Positions 1-6,414 are shown, numbered from the stretch's first letter. The stretch is 14,103 bases of DNA from DATGFB01 sp032160545 (GCA_032160545.1 JAVHVN010000149.1:1-14103); one strand, 5' to 3'. Numbers and translations: made by a program. Notes: generated by a model from the sequence alone, not told the origin.

Positions 1-215
1 CCGCCACCGCCGCCGCAGCGGCCGGCGAGCCGAGCGACACCGAGGAGGACATGCCCCCAGCCTGCCGCCCGGCACACCACCCCACCCGCGCCCTATTCGA
101 ACCTGTGCACGAAAACCCGGCTGTGGACACACAACACCCAAACCGTCACACCCATCAGCTAGCGCCGTCCACGACCGACCGGCGGTGCACGCCGCGCGAA
201 TGGGAGACTGGCGCG
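1..215. other. Upstream region of aroC, no gene assigned
   Basis: No complete gene is supported here. The aroC frame stays open upstream to position 3, so a 55-residue N-terminal extension from an ATG at 51 is formally possible. That extension is rich in Pro, His, Arg and Thr, matches nothing expected of chorismate synthase, and its purine run at 42-48 ends only 2 bases from the ATG, too close for a good ribosome site. Positions about 90-160 are visibly less GC-rich than the flanks, as expected of an intergenic spacer. The first 50 bases could be the end of an upstream gene on either strand. I could not identify a convincing -10/-35 pair for the aro genes. Confidence 0.5.
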
Positions 216-1424
216 GTGCTGCGTTGGATCACCGCCGGCGAGTCGCACGGCCCCGCCCTGGTCGCCGTGCTCGACGGGCTGCCCGCAGGCATCGAGGTGA
301 CCACCGCCGACCTGGGCCGTGACCTCGCGCGTCGCCGGTTGGGCTACGGACGCGGCGCCCGGATGAAGTTCGAGCAGGATGCGGTCGAGCTGACCGGCGG
401 GATCAGGCACGGTGTGTCGATGGGCGGCCCGATCGCCGTCCGGGTCGGCAACTCCGAGTGGCCGAAGTGGGAGACCGTGATGTCCGCCGACCCGGTCGAC
501 GCGGACGTCCTCGCCGAACTCGCCCGCAATGCTCCGCTTACCCGGCCGCGGCCCGGCCACGCCGACCTGGCCGGCATGCAGAAGTACGACCTGGAGGACG
601 CGCGTCCGGTGCTCGAGCGGGCCAGCGCTCGCGAGACGGCCGCGCGCGTGGCCATCGCCGCGGTCGCCAAGGCCTTCCTTCGGCAGGCCCTCGATGTGCA
701 CGTGCTCAGCCACGTCGTCTCGATCGGCTCGATCAGCGCGCCGACGGGCGTCGTCCCTGGACCCGGCGACGAGGACCGCGTCGATGAATCCGAGGTCCGC
801 TGCCTCGACGACGCGGCCAGCGACGCGATGATCGCCGAGATCGACGCGACCAAGCGGGCGGGCGACACGCTGGGTGGCGTCGTCGAGGTGCTCGCGTACG
901 GACTCCCGCCGGGGCTGGGCAGCCATGTCCAGGGTGACCGCCGCCTCGACGCACGACTCGCCGCGGCGCTCATGGGCATCCAGGCGATCAAGGGCGTCGA
1001 GGTCGGTGACGGCTTCGAACTCGCCCGCATCCGCGGCTCGCAGGCCCACGACGAAATCGTGCGCGACGACGCCGGTGCGGTCCGCCGGGTGACCGGTCGC
1101 TCCGGCGGTACAGAAGGCGGCATGACGACCGGCGAGGTACTGCGCGTGCGTGCCGCGATGAAGCCGATCTCGACGGTCCCGCGCGCGCTGCAGACGCTCG
1201 ACACGGCGACCGGCGAGGCCGCCGTCGCGATCAATCAGCGGTCGGACGTCTGTGCCGTGCCCGCCGCGGGGGTGGTGGCCGAGGCGATGGTCGCGCTCGT
1301 GCTCGCCGACGCCGCGCTCGAGAAGTTCGGTGGTGACTCGGTCGGCGAGACCCGGCGCAACGCCCAGGCCTACCTGCGGCGGCTGGAGGAGCGGGGGCTC
1401 ACGTCCGCGCCGCCGCGACGATGA
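216..1424 (+). CDS. aroC: Chorismate synthase (AroC)
   Basis: Chorismate synthase catalyses the last shikimate-pathway step, the anti-1,4-elimination of phosphate from 5-enolpyruvylshikimate-3-phosphate to chorismate, using reduced FMN in the cytosol. The 402-residue length fits the actinobacterial enzymes. Family signatures are present in order: ITAGESHGPAL near the N-terminus (His11), the RRLGYGRG stretch around residues 40-46, RPGHADL (His115), and INQRSDVCAVP at about 339-349, followed by the conserved helix ending in EKFGGDS. I chose the GTG at 216 because conserved sequence begins immediately after it and GGGAG at 202-206 lies 9 bases upstream; an in-frame ATG at 51 would add 55 non-conserved residues. 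The stop overlaps the aroK start (ATGA), indicating translational coupling. Confidence 0.97.
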   Translation: MLRWITAGESHGPALVAVLDGLPAGIEVTTADLGRDLARRRLGYGRGARMKFEQDAVELTGGIRHGVSMGGPIAVRVGNSEWPKWETVMSADPVDADVLAELARNAPLTRPRPGHADLAGMQKYDLEDARPVLERASARETAARVAIAAVAKAFLRQALDVHVLSHVVSIGSISAPTGVVPGPGDEDRVDESEVRCLDDAASDAMIAEIDATKRAGDTLGGVVEVLAYGLPPGLGSHVQGDRRLDARLAAALMGIQAIKGVEVGDGFELARIRGSQAHDEIVRDDAGAVRRVTGRSGGTEGGMTTGEVLRVRAAMKPISTVPRALQTLDTATGEAAVAINQRSDVCAVPAAGVVAEAMVALVLADAALEKFGGDSVGETRRNAQAYLRRLEERGLTSAPPRR

Positions 1425-1945
1425 GCCCGCGCGTGGTCCTCGTCGGGCTGCCGGGCGCCGGCAAGACCACGACCGGACGCCGGCTCGCCCGCTTGCTCCG
1501 AGTCCGCTTCGCGGATTCGGACGACCTGGTGTCGCGCTCGTCGGGCCGCACCGTGCAGGACATCCTCGCGACCGAGGGCGAATCGGGATTCCGCGCGCTG
1601 GAGGCCGAGGCCGTGTCGGACGCGCTCATCCGATTCGACGGCGTGCTGGCCCTCGGCGGCGGCGCGCTCACCACCGAACGAACCCGGGCCGCCCTGGCCG
1701 GCTCACCCGCTCCGGTCGTCCTGCTGCGCACCACCGTCCCCACCCTCGTCGAGCGCGTCGGCGACGGGAGGAGCCGCCCACTGCTCGCCGCCGGACCGGC
1801 CGACCGGCTGCAGGTGCTCGCCGCAGAACGGGAGCCGGACTACCTCGAGGTCGCCACCATGATCATCGACACCGACGGCTCGACGCCCGGCCAGGTGGCC
1901 GTCGCGGTGGCCGCCCGCCTGCGCGGGACGGGGCAGCCCGGGTGA
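1421..1945 (+). CDS. aroK: Shikimate kinase (AroK)
   Basis: Shikimate kinase phosphorylates the 3-hydroxyl of shikimate with ATP in the cytosol. The 174-residue protein is a full-length P-loop kinase of the NMP-kinase fold. Visible motifs are the Walker A loop GLPGAGKTT at residues 9-17, the DSDD motif at 32-35 that contacts Mg and shikimate, Arg58 in GESGFRALE, the Gly79-Gly81 triplet in LALGGGAL, lid arginines 117 and 119 before PLL, and Arg137 near the C-terminus. These are the substrate-binding positions known from the mycobacterial enzyme. It begins inside the aroC stop (4-base overlap) and ends overlapping the aroB GTG, so it is the second gene of a coupled aro unit. Confidence 0.97.
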   Translation: MSPRVVLVGLPGAGKTTTGRRLARLLRVRFADSDDLVSRSSGRTVQDILATEGESGFRALEAEAVSDALIRFDGVLALGGGALTTERTRAALAGSPAPVVLLRTTVPTLVERVGDGRSRPLLAAGPADRLQVLAAEREPDYLEVATMIIDTDGSTPGQVAVAVAARLRGTGQPG

Positions 1946-3021
1946 GCGACGACATCACACGCATCCCGGTGTCGGGCCCGGCGCCCTACGAGGTGCTCGT
2001 GGGCCACGGACTGCTCACCGATCTGCCGCCGATGATCGGCGATGCGCACCGGGTCGCGATCATCCATCCGCCGACGTTGCGGGTGACCGCCGAAGCCGTC
2101 CGGGACGACCTCTCGGCGCAGGGCTTCGACGCCCATGCCATCGAGGTCCCCGACGGCGAGGACGCCAAGACCCTCGCGGTCGCGGGTTTCTGCTGGGACG
2201 TCCTCGGGCAGGTGGGCTTCACCCGTTCGGATGCCGTCATCGGCCTCGGCGGCGGCGCTACCACCGATCTTGCCGGGTGGGTCGCGGCGGCGTGGCTGCG
2301 TGGCGTCCGGATCGTCCAGGTGCCGACCACGCTCGCGGGCATGGTCGACGCCGCGGTCGGCGGCAAGACCGCGATCAACACCGACCGAGGCAAGAACCTC
2401 GTCGGCGCGTTCCACCCGCCCGTGGGCGTGCTGTGCGACCTCGCCACGCTCGAGACGCTCCCGCAGAACGACTACCGGGCAGGCCTCGCCGAAGTGGTCA
2501 AGTGTGGCTTCATCGCGGATCCGCACATCCTCGAGCTCATCGAACGTGACCCCGAGGGCGCGGGCGTCAGTGGCAATCCCGCTGAGCGGGAACTGATCGA
2601 GCGGTCGGTGCGCGTCAAGGCCGACGTCGTCGGTGAGGACCTCACCGAGCGCGGGCTGCGCGAGATCCTCAACTACGGCCACACGCTGGGGCACGCCATC
2701 GAACGCGCCGAGCGCTACAAGTGGCGGCACGGCGCCGCGGTGTCCATCGGCCTGGTGTACGCGGCGGCGCTGGGGCGGCTGCTCGGCCGCCTCGACGACG
2801 CGACGGCCGACCGGCACCGAACCGTCCTCGAGTCCCTCGGGTTGCCGACGACCTACCGGCCGGACGCGTTCAGCACCCTGCTCGAGACCATGCGAATCGA
2901 CAAGAAGGCCCGCGGGAACCGGATACGGTTCGTCGTGCTGGACGGGCTGGCCCGTCCCGTGACCGTCGACGACCCTGACCCGGCGGTGCTCGCCGCGGCG
3001 TACTCGGAGGTGTCCGCATGA
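1942..3021 (+). CDS. aroB: 3-dehydroquinate synthase (AroB)
   Basis: This enzyme converts DAHP to 3-dehydroquinate, the second shikimate-pathway step, using NAD and a divalent metal (Zn or Co). The product has 359 residues, as in other actinobacteria. The NAD-binding GGGATTDLAG lies at 103-112, PTTLAGMVDAAVGGKTAIN at 128-146, GAFHPP at 155-160, GLAEVVKCG at 181-189, LNYGHTLGHAIE at 243-254 and an Arg-His-Gly at 262-264. The predicted metal ligands are Glu184, His247 and His263; Lys226 and the Asp-Lys-Lys at 320-322 are also retained. The GTG start at 1942 overlaps the aroK stop as GTGA. The frame is open well upstream through aroK, but conserved sequence starts only here. No strong Shine-Dalgarno is seen, which fits expression by coupling. 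Confidence 0.97.
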   Translation: MSDDITRIPVSGPAPYEVLVGHGLLTDLPPMIGDAHRVAIIHPPTLRVTAEAVRDDLSAQGFDAHAIEVPDGEDAKTLAVAGFCWDVLGQVGFTRSDAVIGLGGGATTDLAGWVAAAWLRGVRIVQVPTTLAGMVDAAVGGKTAINTDRGKNLVGAFHPPVGVLCDLATLETLPQNDYRAGLAEVVKCGFIADPHILELIERDPEGAGVSGNPAERELIERSVRVKADVVGEDLTERGLREILNYGHTLGHAIERAERYKWRHGAAVSIGLVYAAALGRLLGRLDDATADRHRTVLESLGLPTTYRPDAFSTLLETMRIDKKARGNRIRFVVLDGLARPVTVDDPDPAVLAAAYSEVSA

Positions 3022-3515
3022 CCGGTCCGACCGGCCGCTCGGTGATGGTGTTGAACGGCCCTAACCTGGGGCGGTTGGGAGTCCGCGAACCCGACGTCTA
3101 CGGGGCGACGAGTTACGCCGAGCTCGAGGCGCTCTGCGTACGCGGCGGTGCCGAGCTCGGACTGAACGTCGAGGTGCGCCAGAGCGAGGCCGAGGCCGAG
3201 CTGCTCGGCTGGTTGCACGAGGCGGCCGACTCATCGACACCGGTCGTGCTCAACGCCGGCGCGCTGACGCACACCTCGGTCGCGCTGGGCGACGCCTGCG
3301 CGATGCTGACGGCCCCCCTGATCGAGGTGCACATCAGCAACGTGCACAAGCGCGAAGCCTTCCGGCACCACAGTTTCGTGTCGGCGCACGCGTCGGGGGT
3401 CATCGTCGGCCTCGGTGTCGAGGGCTACGTTCTCGCACTGTCGTGGCTCGCCGCTCGCCCGCTTTCCGGGAGGGCCGTCGCCGGGGCGTCCGGCGACGAC
3501 GCCGGGCGAGTCTGA
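3018..3515 (+). CDS. aroQ: Type II 3-dehydroquinate dehydratase (AroQ)
   Basis: It removes water from 3-dehydroquinate to give 3-dehydroshikimate. It belongs to the small dodecameric type II family, unrelated to type I AroD. The 165-residue protein has LNGPNLGRLG at 12-21, Arg23 and catalytic Tyr28 in the flexible lid, RQSEAEAEL at 54-62, NAGALTHTSVALGDA at 79-93, the catalytic His105 in EVHISN, and Arg116 in REAFRHHS. GVIVGLGVEGYVLAL closes the fold. The numbering runs 4 ahead of the M. tuberculosis enzyme. About 20 extra residues at the C-terminus are rich in Ala, Gly and Asp and look disordered. The ATG overlaps the aroB stop (ATGA). It is the last of four tightly linked aro genes. Confidence 0.96.
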   Translation: MTGPTGRSVMVLNGPNLGRLGVREPDVYGATSYAELEALCVRGGAELGLNVEVRQSEAEAELLGWLHEAADSSTPVVLNAGALTHTSVALGDACAMLTAPLIEVHISNVHKREAFRHHSFVSAHASGVIVGLGVEGYVLALSWLAARPLSGRAVAGASGDDAGRV

Positions 3516-3533
3516 CCGACCTGTCCCATCGTC

Positions 3534-3549
3534 TTGCCGGAACGGGCAA
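3534..3549 (+). repeat. Short inverted repeat before the methyltransferase
   Basis: TTGCC at 3534-3538 and GGCAA at 3545-3549 form a 5-bp stem with a 6-base loop, lying 19 bases after the aroQ stop and 9 bases before the chosen methyltransferase start. It could be a weak hairpin affecting ribosome access or an operator half-site pair. It is too short, and lacks a long T run, to be called a terminator. It may be chance. Confidence 0.25.
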
Positions 3550-3558
3550 AATATGATC

Positions 3559-4119
3559 ATGAGCTCCGACGGCGACGTCTCGGCCGAGATGCCGGAGGTC
3601 GAGGCCTACGGCACCGGGCGAGCGGCACGGCGCCGGGCGGCCCTCGTCGCCAACGTGGCCGATGTCGCATTGGCGGCGATGCCGGTCCCGCTGCGCGTCC
3701 TCGACATCGGCTGCCGAGATGGTCGCCTGATCCGTGAGCTGGTCGAACGGCTGCCCAACGCGTACGAGATCAGCGGCGTCGACCCGGCCGAGCCGATGGT
3801 CCGCATCGCGCGGGAGTACACCGAGGGCGTTGCGCGCTTCCGGCAGGCGCGGCCCGAGGAGCTGCCGTTCGCAGACGATCATTTCGATCTCGTCCTGACG
3901 ATGATGTCCTACCGGCACTGGGACGACCCGTCACGCGGGCTGCGCGAGGTCGGCCGCGTTCTCGCTCCCGGCGGGGTGTTCGTCCTCGCCGACGCCGGAG
4001 CCGGCAGGAGGGTCGCCCGGGCGATCGCAGGAGCGGGCCTTCGGGTGCGCGGACACGCGACCGTGGCGCGGCGCCTCGGCGTGTTCCCATCGGCTCGGGC
4101 TTTTACAGCTTCCGGATAG
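3559..4119 (+). CDS. Class I SAM-dependent methyltransferase, unknown substrate
   Basis: The 186-residue protein has the core of a class I (Methyltransf_11-like) methyltransferase: VLDIGCRDGR at residues 47-56 (motif I), the acidic ribose-binding residue in SGVDPAE (Asp75), a motif around PEELPFADDHFDLVL at 99-113, a Tyr-Arg-His-Trp at 118-121, then LREVGRVLAPGGVFVLAD at 128-145. Motif I departs from the usual GxGxG because Arg53 replaces the middle glycine. The C-terminus after residue 145 is short, so the substrate-binding part is small. Start choice is uncertain: ATGs lie at 3553, 3559 and 3589, all with weak ribosome sites. The frame extends upstream into aroQ but that part is not methyltransferase-like. 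It follows aroQ by 43 bases and precedes a permease by 35; it may or may not belong to the aro transcript. Substrate cannot be inferred. Confidence 0.85.
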   Translation: MSSDGDVSAEMPEVEAYGTGRAARRRAALVANVADVALAAMPVPLRVLDIGCRDGRLIRELVERLPNAYEISGVDPAEPMVRIAREYTEGVARFRQARPEELPFADDHFDLVLTMMSYRHWDDPSRGLREVGRVLAPGGVFVLADAGAGRRVARAIAGAGLRVRGHATVARRLGVFPSARAFTASG

Positions 4120-4143
4120 ACTTGCTGCGTTCGTAGCCGAGCC

Positions 4144-4148
4144 GGAGG
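4144..4148 (+). promoter_or_regulatory. Shine-Dalgarno setting the permease GTG start
   Basis: GGAGG lies 6 bases upstream of the GTG at 4155. This strong site decides the start of the permease and shows it is translated independently of the methyltransferase. Confidence 0.8.
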
Positions 4149-4154
4149 GCAGCA

Positions 4155-5123
4155 GTGCACTGGACGCTGATCCTCGGATCGCTCGTCGTCGGGGTGGTCG
4201 TGGGGCTGACCGGCATGGGCGGCGGCGCGCTGATGACGCCCATGCTCGTGCTGTTCTTCGGGGTCTCGCCGCTCGCCGCAGTATCGAGCGACCTCGTCGC
4301 CAGCGCCGTGATGAAGCCGGTCGGCTCGGTCGTGCACCTGCGAAACGGCACCGTGCGCCTGGACCTCGTGCGCTGGCTGTGCATCGGCTCGGTGCCCGCC
4401 GCGTTCGTCGGGGTCCTCATCACCCGCGCCCTCGGTACCGGCGCGGGAGTGCAGGACGCCGTGCAGAAAGCGCTGGGTGTCGCGCTCATCATCGCGGCGA
4501 CCGGTCTGTTCGTTCGGGCGTACCTCCGCCTGGCCGAGCGGGCGCGACACCGCGACGGCAGCCGACCCGCCGACCCGGACGGGCCGCCGCGGCTCGTCGT
4601 GCGCCCGCTGCCGACGGTCCTGGTCGGCATCGTCGGTGGCGTTGTCGTGGGGATGACGTCGGTCGGATCCGGCTCGCTGATCATCATCGCGCTGATGGGC
4701 CTGTACCCGACCCTGCGGGCGAGCGAGCTCGTCGGCACCGATCTCGTGCAAGCCGTGCCACTCGTGGCGTCCGCGGCTGTCGGGCACATGATCTTCGGCG
4801 ACTTCCGGCTCGGCCTGACCGGGTCGCTGCTGATCGGTGCGATTCCGGGTGCCTACATCGGTGCGAAGCTGTCGTCGCGACTGCCGGGAGCGCTGATCCG
4901 CCGGGCCCTGGCCTTCGTGCTGCTCGCCTCCGCGCTCAAGCTGCTGGGGGTGAGCAGCGTGACCACCGGCGTCGCGCTCGTGACGCTGGCTGCCGTCGCT
5001 CCGTTCGCGTGGATGCTGCTGCGCCACCGGCACGGCTTCCCGGCGTTGCCGGGGCGCGAACTCGCGAGCCGGCCGGGCGATGCGGACCTCAACGTCCCGG
5101 CCGGTGGCCCGCCGCGAGCCTGA
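4155..5123 (+). CDS. TSUP (TauE/SafE) family membrane permease
   Basis: The 322-residue integral membrane protein belongs to the TSUP family (sulfite exporter TauE/SafE fold), whose members move sulfite, sulfoacetate, sulfolactate or other small organic anions; the substrate here is unknown. The two-fold internal repeat is visible: GLTGMGGGALMTP at 17-29 in the first half and GMTSVGSGSLIII at 166-178 in the second, each at the end of a first hydrophobic helix. About eight membrane segments can be drawn, near residues 3-20, 27-37, 75-92, 105-122, 152-168, 172-184, 198-238 (two) and 248-288 (two). A polar loop at 127-150 separates the halves, and the C-terminal 30 residues are hydrophilic. The GTG start has a strong GGAGG site. 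It lies 35 bases after the methyltransferase, suggesting co-transcription, and 158 bases before efp. Confidence 0.92.
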   Translation: MHWTLILGSLVVGVVVGLTGMGGGALMTPMLVLFFGVSPLAAVSSDLVASAVMKPVGSVVHLRNGTVRLDLVRWLCIGSVPAAFVGVLITRALGTGAGVQDAVQKALGVALIIAATGLFVRAYLRLAERARHRDGSRPADPDGPPRLVVRPLPTVLVGIVGGVVVGMTSVGSGSLIIIALMGLYPTLRASELVGTDLVQAVPLVASAAVGHMIFGDFRLGLTGSLLIGAIPGAYIGAKLSSRLPGALIRRALAFVLLASALKLLGVSSVTTGVALVTLAAVAPFAWMLLRHRHGFPALPGRELASRPGDADLNVPAGGPPRA

Positions 5124-5157
5124 CGCCGTCCCGTGGGAAGCCCGCGCATCGCAGGCG

Positions 5158-5172
5158 CCGTTGCGGCAACGG
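5158..5172. repeat. 15-bp dyad upstream of the efp promoter candidate
   Basis: CCGTTGC and GCAACGG flank a single central G in CCGTTGCGGCAACGG, a perfect 7-bp inverted repeat. It ends 15 bases before the candidate -10 hexamer at 5188, where a -35 element or operator would lie. No T run follows, so an intrinsic terminator for the permease gene is less likely. Function as a repressor or activator site is an inference from position and symmetry. Confidence 0.45.
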
Positions 5173-5187
5173 TCTCCAGCGGACAGC

Positions 5188-5193
5188 TAGACT
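5188..5193 (+). promoter_or_regulatory. Candidate -10 element for efp-nusB
   Basis: TAGACT fits the actinobacterial TANNNT -10 pattern and stands alone in the 158-base gap before efp. No good TTGACA-like -35 is seen at 16-18 bases; the sequence there is GGCAAC, part of the dyad. A start near 5200 would give a leader of about 80 bases. Confidence 0.4.
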
Positions 5194-5213
5194 GAGCGGT
5201 CGGCCCGCATCGT

Positions 5214-5225
5214 GCGTGCGCACGC
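5214..5225. repeat. 12-bp perfect palindrome in the predicted efp leader
   Basis: GCGTGCGCACGC is its own reverse complement. It lies between the candidate efp promoter and the efp ribosome site. It could fold into a small RNA hairpin only with a strained loop, or be a protein-binding site; such palindromes also arise easily in very GC-rich DNA. Confidence 0.3.
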
Positions 5226-5281
5226 TCGGCGACCCCGCCCGGTATGCCGGTCCGCAACCCAGCAAGGAGACGAACGCAGTC

Positions 5282-5845
5282 GTGGCAACCACCAACGACC
5301 TCAAGAACGGCCTGGTCCTCAACATCGACGGTCAGCTCTGGACCGTCACCGACTTCCAGCACGTCAAGCCCGGCAAGGGCGGCGCGTTCGTCCGCACGAC
5401 TTTGAAGAACGTTCTGTCGGGCAAGGTCGTCGATCGCACTTTCAACGCCGGGACGAAGGTCGAGACGGCCACCGTCGACAAGCGCGGGATGACGTACCTG
5501 TACCGCGAGGGCACCGACTTCGTGTTCATGGACGGTGACACCTACGACCAGGTCCACGTTCCCGTCGAGACCGTCGCAGGCAACGCCGACTACCTGCTCG
5601 ACAATGCCGAGGTCGTCGTCGCCGTGCACGACGGGGTGCCGCTGTTCATCGAGCTGCCCACGAGCGTCGAGCTGCTCATCAGCCACACCGACCCCGGGGT
5701 GCAGGGCGACCGGTCCACGGGCGGCACGAAGCCCGCGACGCTCGAGACCGGCGCCGAGATCCAGGTGCCGCTGTTCGTGGCGACCGGTGAGAAGGTCAAG
5801 GTCGACACCCGCGACGGCCGTTACCTCGGCCGCGTCAACAGCTGA
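5282..5845 (+). CDS. efp: Translation elongation factor P (EF-P)
   Basis: EF-P binds between the ribosomal P and E sites and relieves stalling at consecutive prolines. The 187-residue length equals that of the M. tuberculosis protein. The N-terminal KOW domain is residues 1 to about 65, followed by two OB-like domains (about 66-128 and 129-187) containing GTKPATLETGAEIQVPLFV, a close match to the EF-P signature, and the terminal DGRYLGRVNS. The tip loop reads VKPGKGGAF with Lys32 at the tip; actinobacterial EF-Ps usually have PGKGP, so Gly34 is a departure. The GTG start at 5282 matches the family N-terminus (V/M-ATTNDLKNGLV). AAGGAG at 5264-5269 is 12 bases upstream, rather long. The upstream frame is open but passes antisense of nothing known and is not conserved. 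nusB follows after 24 bases. Confidence 0.97.
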   Translation: MATTNDLKNGLVLNIDGQLWTVTDFQHVKPGKGGAFVRTTLKNVLSGKVVDRTFNAGTKVETATVDKRGMTYLYREGTDFVFMDGDTYDQVHVPVETVAGNADYLLDNAEVVVAVHDGVPLFIELPTSVELLISHTDPGVQGDRSTGGTKPATLETGAEIQVPLFVATGEKVKVDTRDGRYLGRVNS

Positions 5846-5869
5846 CGCCGACGTTCCGGAGACCGAGCG

Positions 5870-6355
5870 ATGGCAGCGCGCAGCAAGGCGCGCAAGCGTG
5901 CAGTGGACGTGCTCTACGAAGCCGACCTGCGTGGGACCGACCCGTTGACGACCCTCGCCGACCGCATCTCGCTCGCTGAGCCACCGGTCAACGACTACAC
6001 CGTCGAGCTCGTCGAGGGTCTGCAGGCGCACCGCCGCCGGGTCGACGAGATCCTGACCGACTACGCCGAGGGCTGGACGGTTCAGCGGATGCCCGACGTC
6101 GACCGCGCCGTGTTGCGGCTCGCGGTCTACGAGCTGCTCTGGCGGGCCGACGTCCCGGGCGCGGTGGTCATCGACGAGGCGGTCGAGCTCGCGAAGTCGC
6201 TGTCCACCGACGAGTCGCCCCGGTTCGTGAACGGCGTGCTGGCGCGCGTCATGCGCGAGCGCCCGGTGGTCGACGCAGGCGCCGAGACCGAGCCCCGACC
6301 CGATCCGGAACCGACCCCCCAGCCACCCGCGCTCGGCGAGACCGACGGCTACTGA
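5870..6355 (+). CDS. nusB: Transcription antitermination factor NusB
   Basis: NusB, with NusE (ribosomal S10), binds boxA RNA and promotes processive transcription of rRNA operons. The 161-residue protein is all-helical and typical: ARSKARKRAVDVLYEADLRG at the N-terminus carries the RNA-binding basic helix, then a helix ending GWTVQRMPDVDRAVLRLA at about 66-83, YELLWRADVPGAVVIDEAVE at 85-104 and LAKSLSTDESPRFVNGVLA at 105-123. The core ends near residue 130. The last 30 residues are Pro/Glu/Asp-rich and likely disordered, a tail seen in several actinobacteria. The ATG at 5870 has GGAG at 5858-5861, 8 bases away. It lies 24 bases after efp, so the two are probably co-transcribed. Confidence 0.96.
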   Translation: MAARSKARKRAVDVLYEADLRGTDPLTTLADRISLAEPPVNDYTVELVEGLQAHRRRVDEILTDYAEGWTVQRMPDVDRAVLRLAVYELLWRADVPGAVVIDEAVELAKSLSTDESPRFVNGVLARVMRERPVVDAGAETEPRPDPEPTPQPPALGETDGY

Positions 6356-6393
6356 CGGCGTTGCGCGCGGCGAACCGGCATGCATCGCGCTGC

Positions 6394-6399
6394 TAGAGT
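6394..6399 (+). promoter_or_regulatory. Candidate -10 element of the pyr operon
   Basis: TAGAGT, a TANNNT-type -10, lies 58 bases before the pyrR ATG in a 101-base gap. A transcript starting 6-8 bases downstream would give a leader of about 50 bases, beginning just before the PyrR-type hairpin. The -35 region is weak (GAACCG or similar, 16 bases upstream), as is common in actinobacteria. Confidence 0.6.
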
Positions 6400-6414
6400 G
6401 GCCGACGTATCCCA

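Noticed and set aside
105..140. DnaA-box-like TGTGGACAC and TGTGCACGA near the left edge
   Set aside because: Each has at least one mismatch to the actinobacterial box, there is no cluster or AT-rich unwinding region, and no dnaA/dnaN nearby, so an origin is not supported.
3516..3558. Possible terminator after aroQ
   Set aside because: The 5-bp hairpin at 3534-3549 is too weak and is followed by AAAAT rather than a T run; I kept it only as a short inverted repeat.
3415..3558. Longer methyltransferase start at 3415
   Set aside because: It would overlap aroQ by 101 bases and add 48 residues that read as an out-of-frame copy of aroQ sequence, not a methyltransferase domain.
4379..5281. Long N-terminal extension of the efp frame through the permease gene
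   Set aside because: The extra sequence is Arg/Pro-rich frame-shadow of the permease; EF-P homology starts exactly at the GTG at 5282.
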